Shown here piece by piece: positions 1 to 11,875 of a DNA stretch of 64,000 nucleotides (position 1 is the first letter of the stretch; every line of letters begins with the position of its first letter). Source of the stretch: Rothia mucilaginosa. GTDB lineage: Bacteria > Actinomycetota > Actinomycetes > Actinomycetales > Micrococcaceae. The DNA lies in the NCBI RefSeq assembly GCF_019334805.1, contig NZ_CP079822.1, positions 2,170,001 through 2,234,000 on the forward strand, in the 5' to 3' direction. A program made the translations under genes and the position numbers. The notes beneath the pieces are model-generated. The model saw nothing but the letters and a program-made list of their open reading frames with translations. It was not told the origin of the DNA and searched no databases.

Positions 1-165
1 AACACCAACTTTGGTCCGCTCTTCGGTATCGCGGCAGACATTGTCGCCAAGAAGTGCGATGTGCCCGTGCTCTTCAAGTTTGAGCTCATGGGCACCGATT
101 CAGATGTAGAAAAAGTCAACGAAGGATTGGAAGCATTTTGGACGCAAAACTGCCCTCAGCACTAG
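1..165 (+). CDS. nrdI: NrdI flavodoxin-like protein, 3' part only
   Basis: The window opens inside this gene; 54 codons are readable in frame 1 before TAG at 163-165. The readable residues begin [15 protein letters not shown] and end [11 protein letters not shown], as expected for the C-terminus of NrdI, the small FMN protein that helps assemble the dimanganese-tyrosyl cofactor of NrdF in class Ib ribonucleotide reductase. It overlaps the nrdE start by 28 bases, so the two are probably translationally coupled in an nrdHIEF-type operon. The identification rests on the short tail plus the operon context; the upstream part is outside the window. Confidence 0.85.
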   Translation, partial: NTNFGPLFGIAADIVAKKCDVPVLFKFELMGTDSDVEKVNEGLEAFWTQNCPQH

Positions 166-2318
166 AAACTCTCGGTGCGAGCCACAGCGGCAAGAGCGTG
201 CCCGAGAAGTTCAAGGGTATGAGCTACCACGAGCTGAACGCACTGCTGAACCTCTACGATGAGAACGGCCAGATTCAGTTCGATGCAGACCGTCAGGCTG
301 CACGTCAGTACTTCCTGCAGCACGTCAACAACAACACCGTCTTCTTCCACGACCTGGAAGAGAAGATCGAGTACCTGATCGAGAACCAGTACTACGAGCC
401 GGAACTCTTCGACAAGTACAACTTCCAGTTCATTAAGAACCTGTTCAAGCGTGCCTACGCCGTGAAGTTCCGCTTCCCGACCTTCCTGGGTGCCTTCAAG
501 TTCTACACCTCCTACGCGCTCAAGACCTTCGACGGTCAGCGCTACCTGGAGCGTTTTGAAGACCGCGTCTGCATGGTCGCGCTGCTGCTGGCAGAAGGCA
601 ACGAGAAGCTTGCCGAAGACATCGTCGACGAGATCATCTCCGGCCGTTTTCAGCCGGCAACCCCGACCTTCCTCAACGCAGGTAAGAAGCAGCGCGGCGA
701 GCTCGTCTCCTGCTTCCTGCTGCGCATGGAAGACAACATGGAGTCCATCGGCCGCTCCATCAACTCTGCACTGCAGCTCTCCAAGCGCGGCGGCGGCGTG
801 GCATTCGCCCTGACCAACCTGCGCGAATCCGGTGCGCCCATTAAGAAGATTGAGAACCAGTCCTCGGGCGTTATCCCCGTCATGAAGCTGCTGGAAGACG
901 CCTTCTCCTACGCAAACCAGCTCGGCGCACGTCAGGGTGCCGGTGCCGTCTACCTGCACGCACACCACCCCGACATCTACGCCTTCCTGGACACCAAGCG
1001 TGAGAACGCTGACGAGAAGATCCGCATCAAGACCCTCTCCCTGGGCGTTGTCATCCCCGACATCACCTTCGAGCTGGCAAAGAAGAACGAGGACATGTAC
1101 CTCTTCTCCCCGTACGATGTGGAACGCATCTACGGCGTGCCCTTCTCCGACATCAACGTCTCCGAGAAGTACTACGAGATGGTCGACGATGCACGCATCA
1201 CCAAGACCAAGATCAACGCACGCGAGTTCTTCCAGACCATCGCAGAGATCCAGTTCGAGTCCGGCTACCCGTACGTGATGTTCGAAGACACCGTCAACCG
1301 CGCGAACCCCATCGCCGGTAAGGTCATCATGTCCAACCTGTGCTCCGAGATCCTGCAGGTTTCTGAGCCGTCCACCTACCACGCTGACCTCGGCTACGAG
1401 ACCGTCGGTAAGGACATCTCCTGCAACCTCGGTTCGCTGAACATTGCACTGACCATGGACGGCGACGACTTCGGCAAGACCGTGGAAACCGCGATTCGTT
1501 CGCTGACCTCCGTCTCCGACCAGTCCGACATCCGCTCCGTACCCTCCATCGAGCGCGGCAACAACATGAGCCACGCCGTGGGTCTGGGCCAGATGAACCT
1601 GCACGGCTACCTGGCACGCGAGCACGTCTACTACGGTTCCGAAGAAGCACTGGACTTCACCAACATGTACTTCTACACCGTCGCCTACCACGCAATTCGC
1701 GCCTCCATGCAGATTGCTAAGGAACGCGGCCAGCGTTTCGAGGGCTTCGAGAACTCGAAGTACGCATCCGGTGAGTTCTTCGCAAAGTACATTGAGAAGG
1801 AATGGGCACCGCAGACCGAGCGTACCCGCGAACTGTTCGCTAAGCACCACATCCCCACCCGTGAAGAGTGGATCCAGCTGGCTGCTGACGTGGCACAGTA
1901 CGGCATGTACAACCAGAACCTGCAGGCTGTTCCGCCGACCGGCTCCATCTCCTACATCAACGGCTCGACCTCTTCGATTCACCCGATTGCTTCGAAGATT
2001 GAGATCCGTAAGGAAGGCAAGCTCGGCCGCGTCTACTACCCGGCGCCGTACATGACCAACGACAACCTGGAGTACTACCAGGACTCCTACGAAATTGGTT
2101 ACGAGAAGATCATCGACACCTACGCTGTGGCAACCCAGCACGTGGACCAGGGCCTGTCGCTGACCCTCTTCTTCCGCGATACCGCAACCACCCGCGATAT
2201 CAACCGCGCCCAGATTTACGCATGGCGTAAGGGCATCAAGACCATCTACTACATCCGTCTGCGTCAGATGGCTCTTGAGGGTACCGAGGTTGAAGGTTGC
2301 GTATCCTGCATGCTCTAG
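138..2318 (+). CDS. nrdE: Class Ib ribonucleoside-diphosphate reductase, alpha subunit NrdE
   Basis: 726-residue catalytic subunit that reduces ribonucleoside diphosphates to deoxyribonucleotides, using the radical supplied by NrdF and electrons from NrdH. The whole chain follows the mycobacterial NrdE pattern from memory: the N-terminal block with [11 protein letters not shown], the active-site region [19 protein letters not shown], the NLCSEILQ and SCNLGSLNI blocks, [11 protein letters not shown] near the C-terminal third, and the redox tail CVSC before ML. The start is TTG at 138, inside the end of nrdI; the first in-frame ATG (220) would remove a stretch that is variable in the family, so the exact start is open. 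nrdF follows 147 bases downstream, separated by a strong stem-loop. Confidence 0.97.
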   Translation: MDAKLPSALETLGASHSGKSVPEKFKGMSYHELNALLNLYDENGQIQFDADRQAARQYFLQHVNNNTVFFHDLEEKIEYLIENQYYEPELFDKYNFQFIKNLFKRAYAVKFRFPTFLGAFKFYTSYALKTFDGQRYLERFEDRVCMVALLLAEGNEKLAEDIVDEIISGRFQPATPTFLNAGKKQRGELVSCFLLRMEDNMESIGRSINSALQLSKRGGGVAFALTNLRESGAPIKKIENQSSGVIPVMKLLEDAFSYANQLGARQGAGAVYLHAHHPDIYAFLDTKRENADEKIRIKTLSLGVVIPDITFELAKKNEDMYLFSPYDVERIYGVPFSDINVSEKYYEMVDDARITKTKINAREFFQTIAEIQFESGYPYVMFEDTVNRANPIAGKVIMSNLCSEILQVSEPSTYHADLGYETVGKDISCNLGSLNIALTMDGDDFGKTVETAIRSLTSVSDQSDIRSVPSIERGNNMSHAVGLGQMNLHGYLAREHVYYGSEEALDFTNMYFYTVAYHAIRASMQIAKERGQRFEGFENSKYASGEFFAKYIEKEWAPQTERTRELFAKHHIPTREEWIQLAADVAQYGMYNQNLQAVPPTGSISYINGSTSSIHPIASKIEIRKEGKLGRVYYPAPYMTNDNLEYYQDSYEIGYEKIIDTYAVATQHVDQGLSLTLFFRDTATTRDINRAQIYAWRKGIKTIYYIRLRQMALEGTEVEGCVSCML

Positions 2319-2372
2319 CCCGAATGCTGTGACGCATTCAGCCTGAGCTGGCACACTATAACTAAAGACTGG

Positions 2373-3443
<1,071 letters not shown>

Positions 3444-3512
3444 GGCGGAGACTTCTATCCTGGGACTTCTAAGCCCTTTCTCGCCTTGAGATATCAGGCT
3501 GAGATAAACCGA

Positions 3513-3550
3513 CCCCCGCGTATCCACTGTGGATGCGCGGGGGTTCCGCC
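3513..3550 (+). terminator. Terminator after nrdF
   Basis: A 13-bp GC-rich stem (3513-3525 with 3531-3543, one G-U pair) and a 5-base loop, followed by a weakly T-rich tract. Placed right for ending the nrd operon. Confidence 0.7.
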
Positions 3551-3762
3551 GTTTAACCGGGCTATTCAACGTGCCGGGATGCCCAGGATCCCCCGGTTTA
3601 ACCTGGTGTGGAAGCGCTGGGGAAGCGGGGGAGTGGGAGCAGTTTTGCGGGTTCAGATTGTCGGAATTTTTGTCTTCACCCCGTAGCATAAAAAATTATT
3701 GATATATCGGGGTGCGGGGCGTACTGTTGGACTACTATCCCGCAACCCCGAAAGGAACACCC

Positions 3763-4812
3763 ATGCGTTCAGTCGTCATGGAAGCCCCCGGCAAGGTCGT
3801 CGTCAACGAGGTCGAGAAGCCTACCCTCCTCGAACCCACCGACGCCATCATCAAGCTCGCAGCATCCTGCATCTGCGGCTCCGACCTGTGGCCCTACCGC
3901 GGCGCAGACGCAGAGCCCGTCGATCACCGCGCAATGGGCCACGAATACATCGGCGAGGTCGTAGAAGTCGGCTCCGAGGTCACCACCGTAGCCCCCGGCG
4001 ACTTCGTCGTAGGCTCCTTCTGCATCTCCTGCGGCGAGTGCGAAACCTGCACCGCAGGCTACCCCTCCCGCTGCCTCAAGGCAATCGCAGCAGGCGACAC
4101 TTACATCGGCATGCGCTCCAACGGCACCCAGGCAGAATACGCCCGCGTACCCTTCGCAGACGGCACCCTCGTCAAGACCCCCGCAGCCCCCACCGAAGAG
4201 CAGATCCCGCACCTGATGGCGGCATCCGACGTGCTCGGCACCGGCTGGTACGCAGCAGACGCAGCGCAGGCAGGCCCCGGCAAGACCATCGTCGTTGTTG
4301 GTGACGGCGCAGTCGGCCTGAGCGCAGTCATCGGCGCTAAGCAGCTCGGCGCGGAGAAGATCATCATCATGTCCCGCAACCCCGAACGTCAGGCGCTTGC
4401 TAAGGAATTCGGCGCAACCCACATCGTGGAAGAGCGCGGCGAAGAGGGTATCGCCAAGGTTCTGGAACTCACCGACGGCGTGGGCGCACACGGCGTTGCG
4501 GAGGCTGTTGGCTCCCAGCAGTCCTTCGACCAGGCACTCGGCTGCGTACGCCACGGCGGCTACATCGGCTTCGTGGGCGTGCCGCACGACAGCGCCATCG
4601 GCACCGATAAGCTCTTCGACAAGCAGGTTCACCTGGAGGGCGGCCCCGCCCCCGTGCGCAAGTACCTGCCGACCCTCATCGACCTGATTTACAAGGGCGA
4701 AATTGAGCCCGGCAAGGTATTCGACCTGGTTCTGCCCATCGACGAGGCAGCTAAGGGTTACGAGGCAATGGACCAGCGTACCGCCACCAAGGTTCTGCTG
4801 ACCATGCCGTAA
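3763..4812 (+). CDS. Zinc-dependent alcohol dehydrogenase (MDR family)
   Basis: 349-residue medium-chain dehydrogenase that oxidises or reduces alcohols/aldehydes with NAD(P). The catalytic zinc site is visible at CICGSD (Cys36/38) and GHE (His60, Glu61). The structural zinc cysteines cluster at 87-104 (FCISCGECETC and a following Cys). The Rossmann motif is VVVGDGAVGLSAV around residue 180. The frame is open upstream, but ATG at 3763 is preferred because GAAAGGA lies 7 bases before it and the protein then begins at the usual MRSVVMEAPGK. It stands alone between terminator-like structures. The substrate cannot be told from sequence. Confidence 0.92.
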   Translation: MRSVVMEAPGKVVVNEVEKPTLLEPTDAIIKLAASCICGSDLWPYRGADAEPVDHRAMGHEYIGEVVEVGSEVTTVAPGDFVVGSFCISCGECETCTAGYPSRCLKAIAAGDTYIGMRSNGTQAEYARVPFADGTLVKTPAAPTEEQIPHLMAASDVLGTGWYAADAAQAGPGKTIVVVGDGAVGLSAVIGAKQLGAEKIIIMSRNPERQALAKEFGATHIVEERGEEGIAKVLELTDGVGAHGVAEAVGSQQSFDQALGCVRHGGYIGFVGVPHDSAIGTDKLFDKQVHLEGGPAPVRKYLPTLIDLIYKGEIEPGKVFDLVLPIDEAAKGYEAMDQRTATKVLLTMP

Positions 4813-4876
4813 TAGCCGCTCGTATCGCCGGTTCTTGTGTCTTCTGTACCGGCAACCCGGCGTGTATGCGCTACTG

Positions 4877-4932
4877 ATCCCCGCACCGACCCTGTTCGTT
4901 CCACGTGAGCGTAGGGTACCGGTCGCGGGGAT
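4877..4932 (+). terminator. Imperfect hairpin behind the alcohol dehydrogenase
   Basis: ATCCCCGC at 4877-4884 pairs with GCGGGGAT ending at 4932, and the inner parts (accgaccct / agggtaccggt) pair partly. A short A/T-rich stretch follows. Probable terminator; arms are imperfect. Confidence 0.5.
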
Positions 4933-5043
4933 TAGTGCATTAAAAATCGGGTTTATTTGTCGGAGTTCGGCGAGGTGAGGGACAAATGCGTGAGCTAAGG
5001 CATAGAATAAAAGAGCATGATTCGTACAACTCGAAGGATGACA

Positions 5044-6756
5044 ATGACGAAGAAGCCTTTCCCTTCCGACCTCGAAATCGCACTTGCCGCCGATCTGTGG
5101 CCCATCAACAAGATCGCAGCGGACAACGGCATCAGCGAAGATCGCCTTGAACCCTACGGCAAGTATGTTGCTAAGGTCCTCCTCGACGAAACCACCAACG
5201 CAGAGACCGCCCGCAAGCGCGGCTCCAAGTACATCGTGGTTACCGCAGTCACCCCCACCCCGCTCGGTGAAGGTAAGACCGCAACCTCCGTCTCCCTCGC
5301 ACAGGGCTTCGCACAGACCGGCCGCAAGGCAATCCTGGCTCTGCGTCAGCCCGCAATGGGCCCGACCTTCGGCATCAAGGGCGGCGCAGCAGGCGGCGGC
5401 TACTCCCAGATCGTTCCCATGGAGAAGCTGAACCTGCACCTGACCGGCGACTTCCACGCCGTCACCGCAGCACACAACCTGCTTGCCGCCATGATTGACA
5501 ACCACCTGCACCACGGCAACGAGCTGCGCATCGACCCGCGCGCAATCGAGTGGCGCCGCGTTATCGACATGAACGACCGCTCCCTGCGCAACATCGTCGT
5601 GGGCCTGGGCGAACGCATGGACGGCGTGACCCGCCAGACTGGTTTCGACATCACCAGTGCCTCCGAAATCATGGTGATTCTCTCGCTGGCAACCTCCTTC
5701 AAGGACCTGCGTGAGCGCCTGGCAAAGATCGTGATCGGCCTGAACTACGACGGTGAGCCCGTCACCGCAGCCGACCTGAAGGCTGACGGCGCAATGTCCG
5801 TCATCCTGGCAGACGCTATCAACCCGAACCTGCTGCAGACCCTGGAGCACACCCCCGCACTGATTCACGCGGGTCCCTTCGGCAACATCGCAACCGGTAA
5901 CTCCTCCGTGGTCGCCGACTACGTTGGTCTGGAGTACTCCGACTACGTGATTACCGAGGCTGGCTTCGGCGCCGACATGGGTGCGGAGCGTTTCTTCAAC
6001 GTCAAGTGCCGCGTCTCCGGCCTGAAGCCGGACGCCGCAGTGCTCGTCGTCACCGTGCGCTCCCTGAAGTCCCACTCCGGCCTGTACAAGATCGTTCCGG
6101 GCAAGCCCCTGCCCGAAGGCATGCTGCAGGAAAGCCCCTCCGACGTGGAGAAGGGCGCAGAGAACCTGAAGAAGCACATCGAGATTGTGCGCAACTTCGG
6201 TGTTCAGCCGGTCGTGGCAATCAACGCGTTCCCGACCGACTTCGAGTCCGAGCACGAGACCATCCGCCGTATCGCTGAGGAAGCTGGCGCTCGCGTCGCT
6301 ATTCACCGCGGTGTGGCTGAAGGCGGTAAGGGCACCACCGACCTGGCAAACGTAGTTGCTGAGGCATGTGACGACGTTTCGGATCTGAAGTACACCTACG
6401 ATCTTGAGGACTCCATCGAGACCAAGATCGAGAAGGTCGCCACCAAGGTCTACGGCGCGGACGGCATCTCCATTGCTCCCGCTGCCGCTAAGCAGTTGAA
6501 GCGTTTCGCTGAGCTGGGCTACTCGCACCTGCCCGTGGTCATTGCGAAGACCCACCTGTCCATCTCTTCGGATGCAACTCTGAAGGGCGCACCGACCGGC
6601 TGGACCCTGCCCGTGCGCGAGGTTCGCCTGGCTGCAGGTGCTGGCTACGTCTACGCTATCTGCGGCACCATGCGCACCATGCCGGGCCTGAGCAAGAGCC
6701 CCGCAGCTGAGCGCATTGGCTTCGACGAGAACGGCGTGATGGTCGGCCTGTCCTAA
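5044..6756 (+). CDS. fhs: Formate--tetrahydrofolate ligase
   Basis: 570 residues, full length for the ATP-dependent enzyme that makes 10-formyl-THF from formate and THF in one-carbon metabolism. The nucleotide-binding loop TPLGEGKTATSVSL and the downstream RQPAMGPTFGIKGGAAGGG block are diagnostic. Three ATGs lie close together (5017, 5038, 5044). GAAGG at 5033-5037 is adjacent to 5038 but 6 bases from 5044, so 5044 (MTKKPFPSD) is chosen. The gene is monocistronic, with a strong terminator 33 bases behind the stop. Confidence 0.97.
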   Translation: MTKKPFPSDLEIALAADLWPINKIAADNGISEDRLEPYGKYVAKVLLDETTNAETARKRGSKYIVVTAVTPTPLGEGKTATSVSLAQGFAQTGRKAILALRQPAMGPTFGIKGGAAGGGYSQIVPMEKLNLHLTGDFHAVTAAHNLLAAMIDNHLHHGNELRIDPRAIEWRRVIDMNDRSLRNIVVGLGERMDGVTRQTGFDITSASEIMVILSLATSFKDLRERLAKIVIGLNYDGEPVTAADLKADGAMSVILADAINPNLLQTLEHTPALIHAGPFGNIATGNSSVVADYVGLEYSDYVITEAGFGADMGAERFFNVKCRVSGLKPDAAVLVVTVRSLKSHSGLYKIVPGKPLPEGMLQESPSDVEKGAENLKKHIEIVRNFGVQPVVAINAFPTDFESEHETIRRIAEEAGARVAIHRGVAEGGKGTTDLANVVAEACDDVSDLKYTYDLEDSIETKIEKVATKVYGADGISIAPAAAKQLKRFAELGYSHLPVVIAKTHLSISSDATLKGAPTGWTLPVREVRLAAGAGYVYAICGTMRTMPGLSKSPAAERIGFDENGVMVGLS

Positions 6757-6788
6757 GGCGACTATTCCGGCTGATCTATAGCTAGTGG

Positions 6789-6832
6789 AGGCGGCGCTCC
6801 CTCCCCACAGCGGGGGAGGGGCGCCGCCTTTG
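6789..6832 (+). terminator. Terminator after fhs
   Basis: Near-perfect 17-bp GC-rich stem (from GGCGGCGCTCCC to its complement ending GGCGCCGCC) with a short loop, then TTTG. Ends fhs transcription. Confidence 0.85.
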
Positions 6833-6960
6833 CTGTGCCCGGTGGCGCTTTTGTGGAGTGCTCTGCCCCAGATACATGGAAGCATGAGGGGCGAATACGA
6901 GGTATGCAACGCTTGAGGGCGGGGGAGCGGAGCTCTTGAAAACAGAATGAAACTAGGCTG

Positions 6961-7023
6961 CACCAGAGGAGTGGCACCAGAGGAGTGAAGGATCCTGAAA
7001 CCCCTGATGGAGGGGTCTTTCAG
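6961..7023 (+). repeat. 14-bp tandem duplication followed by a small hairpin
   Basis: caccagaggagtgg is repeated at 6961-6974 and 6975-6987. Just behind, CTGAAA/TTTCAG and CCCCT/AGGGG (6995-7023) form an interrupted hairpin. No gene is attached; function unknown. Confidence 0.5.
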
Positions 7024-7794
7024 CCTTTCATTGAGGCTTCTAGAGCGCTTGTTTTGAGGGCGGAATTGGTACGTGCTGGTTAATAATTGGGCTCTATTTG
7101 TGCTTGAAGGTCAGGTTTTATTAAACAATCTGTAGAGGTTGATTTTTTAGTGACACACTGTCTTGCATTTTGTGAAAATACGGCATTGACTAGGTATTTT
7201 GCTTTTTGAAAGGGGTTTTAATGGGTGCACTCAGTGAACCTGAAAGTGGGGCTGATGTTATTGTTTTGTAATAAAACCTCTACTTTAGGGGGTACCTACA
7301 GGGGTAAAACAGACCAATTGATTTTGCCCTCGCGCGAATAATTGTGTAGATTTTGAACGGTGAGCAGTACATTTTTTCCCGCTTATGAAGTTGCAAGTAC
7401 TTGAAGATACTTTCACCTTAACCCTCTACTTCCGCAGAATACCGGGCTAAAACTGGGTATTGAACCTTTGGGATTGCCGAGTGTGGAGCTTAGGTTAAAG
7501 GTGCACCGAAGTGCCAAAAGGGGGAAATTCTAAAATTATTTTGGGTGAAATAAGTCACGCTAAAACTCGAAAAAAATGAAATTGGTACGTATGGATACCC
7601 TAAAAAACACCTGTTTTTATTACAGAATGATTACAATGAGGTGCGGGTCACTAAATCTGGTTCTCCGTACCAAATTGGGTGGTAAAACAGCCCCCAAAAA
7701 GTTCGCTACTATTGAGTCATCAAGTAATCGTGAGATTTCCAAAGTCCTCGGGTTGCTTGTGTTTGAGTGAGTGATAGATACCCCTGGGTGTCAT
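7024..7794. other. AT-rich stretch without a convincing gene
   Basis: About 770 bases, clearly richer in A/T than the flanks. Only short open frames occur; the longest (64 codons, 7576-7770) has no ribosome binding site and resembles nothing I know. A long-range inverted repeat pairs caccttaacc near 7410 with ggttaaaggtg near 7500. The stretch runs directly into a strong terminator at 7795-7835, so it may produce an untranslated RNA or be the decayed remnant of a gene. Confidence 0.5.
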
Positions 7795-7835
7795 GAGAAG
7801 CGACTGTGTATCGATGCGCAGTCGCTTCTCTGTTT
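7795..7835 (+). terminator. Orphan intrinsic terminator
   Basis: A perfect 12-bp stem (7795-7806 with 7819-7830, gagaagcgactg and its complement), 12-base loop, then TGTTTAACTTTT. No coding gene is seen upstream for about 1 kb. Confidence 0.8.
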
Positions 7836-8028
7836 AACTTTTGAATTTCAGTGGAACCTCAGCCGGGCGGAATCCAGCCGGAACCTAATCCGTACCGAGC
7901 ATGCTCCAGAATCTGTTCCCTGTGCATCCCGCACACATGCAACCCGTACATGTATCCCGCGCGTTCAACGCCGAATGCGCTGATAGGGGAGCGAACCGCA
8001 TAGGCGCATGCTGTGCGGTCACAACCCC

Positions 8029-8041
8029 TACACTGGAACTA
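8029..8041 (+). promoter_or_regulatory. -10 box of a leaderless transcript
   Basis: TACACT at 8029-8034 is followed by six bases and then the ATG at 8041. No Shine-Dalgarno sequence is present. Spacing fits transcription starting at or next to the start codon. Confidence 0.55.
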
Positions 8042-8814
8042 TGACTACTTACCCCGAACCCACCCTCATCTTTGAGAACCCCGAACTGACCGTCCGTGCG
8101 TTTAGTGTCTCCGAGATGGACAACAGCGTCTACCTCATCACCATGCGTGCCACCGGCGAGCAGGTGCTCATCGACCCCGCAGACGACGCAGAAGAACTCT
8201 ACGCTTTCACTCTCGACGCGCTCCTGAACGACTGCCCGCAGCTCGAACTGGCAGACGGCGAAGAACGCCGCGTGCGCGTTATGGAGAGGGAAGAGGACTT
8301 CAACTCCATCAGGCCCCGCGCGATCGGTCTGACCGGCATCCTGGTCACCCACGGCCACTGGGATCACATCCGCGCTATTAAGGAGCTCGACCGCCTCACC
8401 GGTGCCGTGACCTCCGCGGGTGCAGCCGACGCTGCTGAGATTAAGGAACTGGAAGACTACACTGTCGAAGAAGAACTGACCGGCGGCGAAAGCTTCGACT
8501 TCTACCTCTCTGACACCGTCATCCGCGCCCTGCACGTGCCCGGCCATACCCCCGGATCCATCGTCTACACCCTCGAAACCACCTGGGAAGACGGCACTCC
8601 CGCAACCCTGCTGTTCACCGGCGACACCCTCTTCCCCGGCGGCGTGGGCAAGACCGATTCCCCGCAGCAGTTCGGTGAGCTCTTCTCCAACGTGCTCGAA
8701 AAGCTCTTCGGCGGCTTCGAAGACGACGCCATCGTGCTGCCCGGCCACGGCCGCTCCACCAGCCTCGGCGATGAGCGCCCTCACCTGGAAGAGTGGGGAA
8801 CCCGCGGCTGGTAA
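8041..8814 (+). CDS. Metallo-beta-lactamase-fold hydrolase (glyoxalase II-like)
   Basis: 257 residues. The dinuclear zinc motif THGHWDH lies near residue 104, followed by VPGHTPGS (third His ligand), [10 protein letters not shown] (bridging Asp) and LPGHGRST (last His). This is the hydroxyacylglutathione-hydrolase-like layout, so a thioester or related hydrolase is likely; the substrate is unknown, since actinobacteria use mycothiol rather than glutathione. The frame is open to 8008, but ATG 8041 with the -10 box in front is preferred. uvrA starts 127 bases downstream. Confidence 0.88.
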   Translation: MTTYPEPTLIFENPELTVRAFSVSEMDNSVYLITMRATGEQVLIDPADDAEELYAFTLDALLNDCPQLELADGEERRVRVMEREEDFNSIRPRAIGLTGILVTHGHWDHIRAIKELDRLTGAVTSAGAADAAEIKELEDYTVEEELTGGESFDFYLSDTVIRALHVPGHTPGSIVYTLETTWEDGTPATLLFTGDTLFPGGVGKTDSPQQFGELFSNVLEKLFGGFEDDAIVLPGHGRSTSLGDERPHLEEWGTRGW

Positions 8815-8941
8815 ACCGCGCCTGCCAGTCCGCCTCATAGTAAGTACTGCACCCTCATGCCTTCACCGCCCGCATAATCCCGCTGGTGAAAGGTGTGAGG
8901 GTGTAGAATTTAAGTTCGAAGATAAAACGAAAGGATTTTCG

Positions 8942-11830
8942 ATGACACCCCGCCCGGCACACGGTAGCACCGCACTCAAAGCGAACGACCTGACCAGTAT
9001 CCGGGTTCAGGGTGCCCGCGAAAACAACCTCAAGAACGTAGACCTCACCATTCCGCGTGATGCGATGGTCGTCTTCACCGGCCTCTCCGGCTCAGGTAAG
9101 TCCTCCCTCGCCTTCGACACCATCTTTGCGGAAGGTCAGCGCCGCTACGTTGAGTCGCTGTCCTCCTACGCGCGTATGTTCCTCGGACAGGTCGATAAGC
9201 CCGACGTAGACTTCATCGAGGGCCTCTCCCCGGCGGTGTCTATCGACCAGAAGTCCACCTCCAAAAACCCGCGCTCAACCGTCGGTACCATCACCGAAAT
9301 CTACGACTACATGCGTCTGCTCTGGGCACGAGTTGGTCACCCGCACTGCCCCGAATGTGGCGAAGAAATCACCCAGCAGACCCCGCAGCAGATCGTGGAC
9401 ATTCTGCAGGAGTACCCCGAACGCACCCGCCTGCAGATTCTCGCGCCCGTCGTCAGCGCACGTAAGGGCGAGTTTGTTGACCTCTTCAAGGACCTGCTGA
9501 CTCAGGGCTACTCGCGTGCCCGCGTGGACGGCGAAACCGTGCAGCTCTCCGACCCGCCCAAGCTCGCCAAGCAGTACAAGCACACCATTGAGGTGGTCGT
9601 CGACCGCATCGTCATTAAGGACGGTATTCACCAGCGCCTCACCGACTCCATCGAAACCGCGCTCAAGCTCGCCGACGGCCGCGTGCTCATCGACTTCGTG
9701 GACCGCGAGCAGGACGACCCCGAACGCACCCGCTCCTTCAGCGAAAACCTCGCCTGCCCCAACAACCACCCGCTGCAGATCGACACCATCGAGCCGCGTG
9801 CCTTCTCCTTCAACTCGCCGTTCGGCGCATGTAGCGCCTGCGACGGCATCGGCTCGCGCCTGGAAGTAGACACCGAACTGCTCGTACCCAACCCCGACCT
9901 GACCCTCGGCGAGGGCGCTATCGCACCCTGGTCGCAGGGCAAAGCAACCACCGAATACTGGCTGCGCCTGCTCGCAGGCCTGGGGGAGGAGCTCGGCTTT
10001 GACCTGAACACCCCCTTCAAGGACCTGCCCGCCAAGACCCGCGCCGCCATTCTGGACGGCAAGGACTACAAGGTTGAGGTGTCCTACCGCAACCGATTCG
10101 GCCGCGAACGCCGCTACACCTCCGGGTTCGAAGGCGTGAAGGCGTACATCAAGCGCAAGCACGAAGAAACCGAATCGGACTTCGCCCGCGACCGCTACGA
10201 ACAGTACATGCGCCAGGTCGCCTGCCCCTCCTGCGGTGGCGCGCGCCTGAACCCGACCATCCTCGGGGTGAAGGTCGGCGGCCAGTCCATCGCAGACATT
10301 ACCGACCTGTCCCTGGCTGACGCGCTCGCCTTCGTGCGCGGCCTGCAGCTGACCGCCCGCGAAGCCAAGATTGGCGAGCAGGTCCTCAAAGAAATTGATG
10401 CCCGCCTGCAGTTCCTGCTGGACGTGGGCCTGGACTACCTGACCCTCTCACGCTCCGCCGGTACGCTTTCCGGTGGTGAGGCGCAGCGCATCCGCCTCGC
10501 AACCCAGATCGGTTCGGGCCTGGTCGGCGTACTCTACGTGCTCGACGAGCCCTCCATCGGCCTGCACCAGCGCGATAACCGCCGCCTTATCGAAACCCTG
10601 ACTAAGCTGCGCGATATGGGCAACACGCTTATTGTGGTCGAGCACGACGAAGACACCATGCGCGAAGCCGACTGGATCGTGGATGTAGGACCCGGCGCCG
10701 GCGAGCACGGCGGCGAAATCGTGCACTCCGGCAGCTTTGAGGAGCTGCTGAAGAACACCAAGTCCATTACCGGCGACTACATGGCTGGCCGCCGCAGCAT
10801 TGAGGTGCCCGCCTCCCGCCGCCCCGTGGACAAGAAGCGTCAGCTGACCGTGCGCGGCGCCCGCGAAAACAACCTCAAGAACGTGACCGTGTCCTTCCCC
10901 CTAGGCGTGTTCACCGCGGTGACCGGTGTGTCCGGCTCGGGCAAATCCACCCTGGTCAACGACATTCTGTACACTTCCCTGGCGAACAAGCTCAACGGCG
11001 CCAAGCAGGTACCCGGCCGCCACAAGAGCATCGACGGGCTGGAACACCTGGACAAGGTCATTCACGTGGACCAGTCGCCCATTGGGCGCACCCCGCGCTC
11101 GAACCCCGCCACCTACACCGGCGTGTTCGACCACATCCGCAAGCTGTTCGCAGAGACCAGCGAAGCGAAAATGCGCGGCTACACCCCGGGTCGATTCTCC
11201 TTCAACGTCAAGGGCGGCCGCTGCGAGGACTGCTCCGGCGACGGCACCCTGAAGATTGAAATGAACTTCCTGCCGGACGTGTACGTACCCTGTGAAACCT
11301 GCCACGGCAAGCGCTACAACCGCGAAACCCTCGAAGTGCACTACAAGGGCAAGACCATCGCCGACGTGCTCGAAATGCCCGTGGAAGAAGCCGCAGAGTT
11401 CTTCGCCGCATTCACCCCGATTGCGCGCCACCTAAACACCCTCGTGGACGTGGGCCTGGGCTACATTCGCCTGGGTCAGCCCGCAACCACCCTCTCCGGC
11501 GGTGAAGCGCAGCGCGTGAAGCTCGCAACCGAACTGCAGAAGCGCTCCAACGGCCGCTCCATCTACGTGCTGGACGAGCCGACCACCGGCCTGCACTTTG
11601 AAGACATCCGCAAGCTGCTCGCCGTGCTGCAATCGCTGGTCGACAAGGGCAATAGCGTCATCACCATCGAGCACAACCTGGACGTGGTCAAGTGCGCCGA
11701 CTGGATCATCGACATGGGCCCCGAAGGCGGTAGCGGCGGCGGCACTGTCATCGCCGAGGGCACCCCGGAACAGGTAGCTCAGGTGAAGGGCTCGCACACC
11801 GGCGCGTTCCTTGCTGAGATCCTGAACTAG
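8942..11830 (+). CDS. uvrA: Excinuclease ABC subunit A
   Basis: 962-residue ATPase that finds DNA lesions for nucleotide excision repair and loads UvrB. Two ABC modules are seen: Walker [10 protein letters not shown] at 47-55 and GVSGSGKST near 661; signature LSGGEAQR near 508 and 852. Zinc modules are CPECGEEI near 140, [11 protein letters not shown] in the middle and CEDCSGDG with a later CETC near 760-785. The frame stays open far upstream, but ATG 8942 has AAAGGA 7 bases before it and gives the normal UvrA length. uvrB and uvrC are not in the window. Confidence 0.97.
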   Translation: MTPRPAHGSTALKANDLTSIRVQGARENNLKNVDLTIPRDAMVVFTGLSGSGKSSLAFDTIFAEGQRRYVESLSSYARMFLGQVDKPDVDFIEGLSPAVSIDQKSTSKNPRSTVGTITEIYDYMRLLWARVGHPHCPECGEEITQQTPQQIVDILQEYPERTRLQILAPVVSARKGEFVDLFKDLLTQGYSRARVDGETVQLSDPPKLAKQYKHTIEVVVDRIVIKDGIHQRLTDSIETALKLADGRVLIDFVDREQDDPERTRSFSENLACPNNHPLQIDTIEPRAFSFNSPFGACSACDGIGSRLEVDTELLVPNPDLTLGEGAIAPWSQGKATTEYWLRLLAGLGEELGFDLNTPFKDLPAKTRAAILDGKDYKVEVSYRNRFGRERRYTSGFEGVKAYIKRKHEETESDFARDRYEQYMRQVACPSCGGARLNPTILGVKVGGQSIADITDLSLADALAFVRGLQLTAREAKIGEQVLKEIDARLQFLLDVGLDYLTLSRSAGTLSGGEAQRIRLATQIGSGLVGVLYVLDEPSIGLHQRDNRRLIETLTKLRDMGNTLIVVEHDEDTMREADWIVDVGPGAGEHGGEIVHSGSFEELLKNTKSITGDYMAGRRSIEVPASRRPVDKKRQLTVRGARENNLKNVTVSFPLGVFTAVTGVSGSGKSTLVNDILYTSLANKLNGAKQVPGRHKSIDGLEHLDKVIHVDQSPIGRTPRSNPATYTGVFDHIRKLFAETSEAKMRGYTPGRFSFNVKGGRCEDCSGDGTLKIEMNFLPDVYVPCETCHGKRYNRETLEVHYKGKTIADVLEMPVEEAAEFFAAFTPIARHLNTLVDVGLGYIRLGQPATTLSGGEAQRVKLATELQKRSNGRSIYVLDEPTTGLHFEDIRKLLAVLQSLVDKGNSVITIEHNLDVVKCADWIIDMGPEGGSGGGTVIAEGTPEQVAQVKGSHTGAFLAEILN

Positions 11831-11875
11831 CCCAGATCCTGAACTAGTCAAGAACTTGACCTAGAGGAAACCTAC

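Noticed and set aside
162..2354. 730-codon open frame on the minus strand across nrdE
   Set aside because: It is the antisense shadow of nrdE; GC-rich codons keep the opposite frame open. No ribosome site or family resemblance.
3769..6963. 1064-codon minus-strand open frame across the alcohol dehydrogenase and fhs
   Set aside because: Low-complexity, Gly/Val/Ala-rich translation with no motif; antisense to two clear genes.
7576..7770. 64-codon open frame in the AT-rich gap
   Set aside because: No ribosome binding site or leaderless -10 box, no recognisable composition or motif; kept only as part of the gap description.
8675..8941. N-terminal extension of uvrA into the preceding hydrolase gene
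   Set aside because: It reads the hydrolase gene out of frame; ATG 8942 has a proper ribosome site and gives normal UvrA length.
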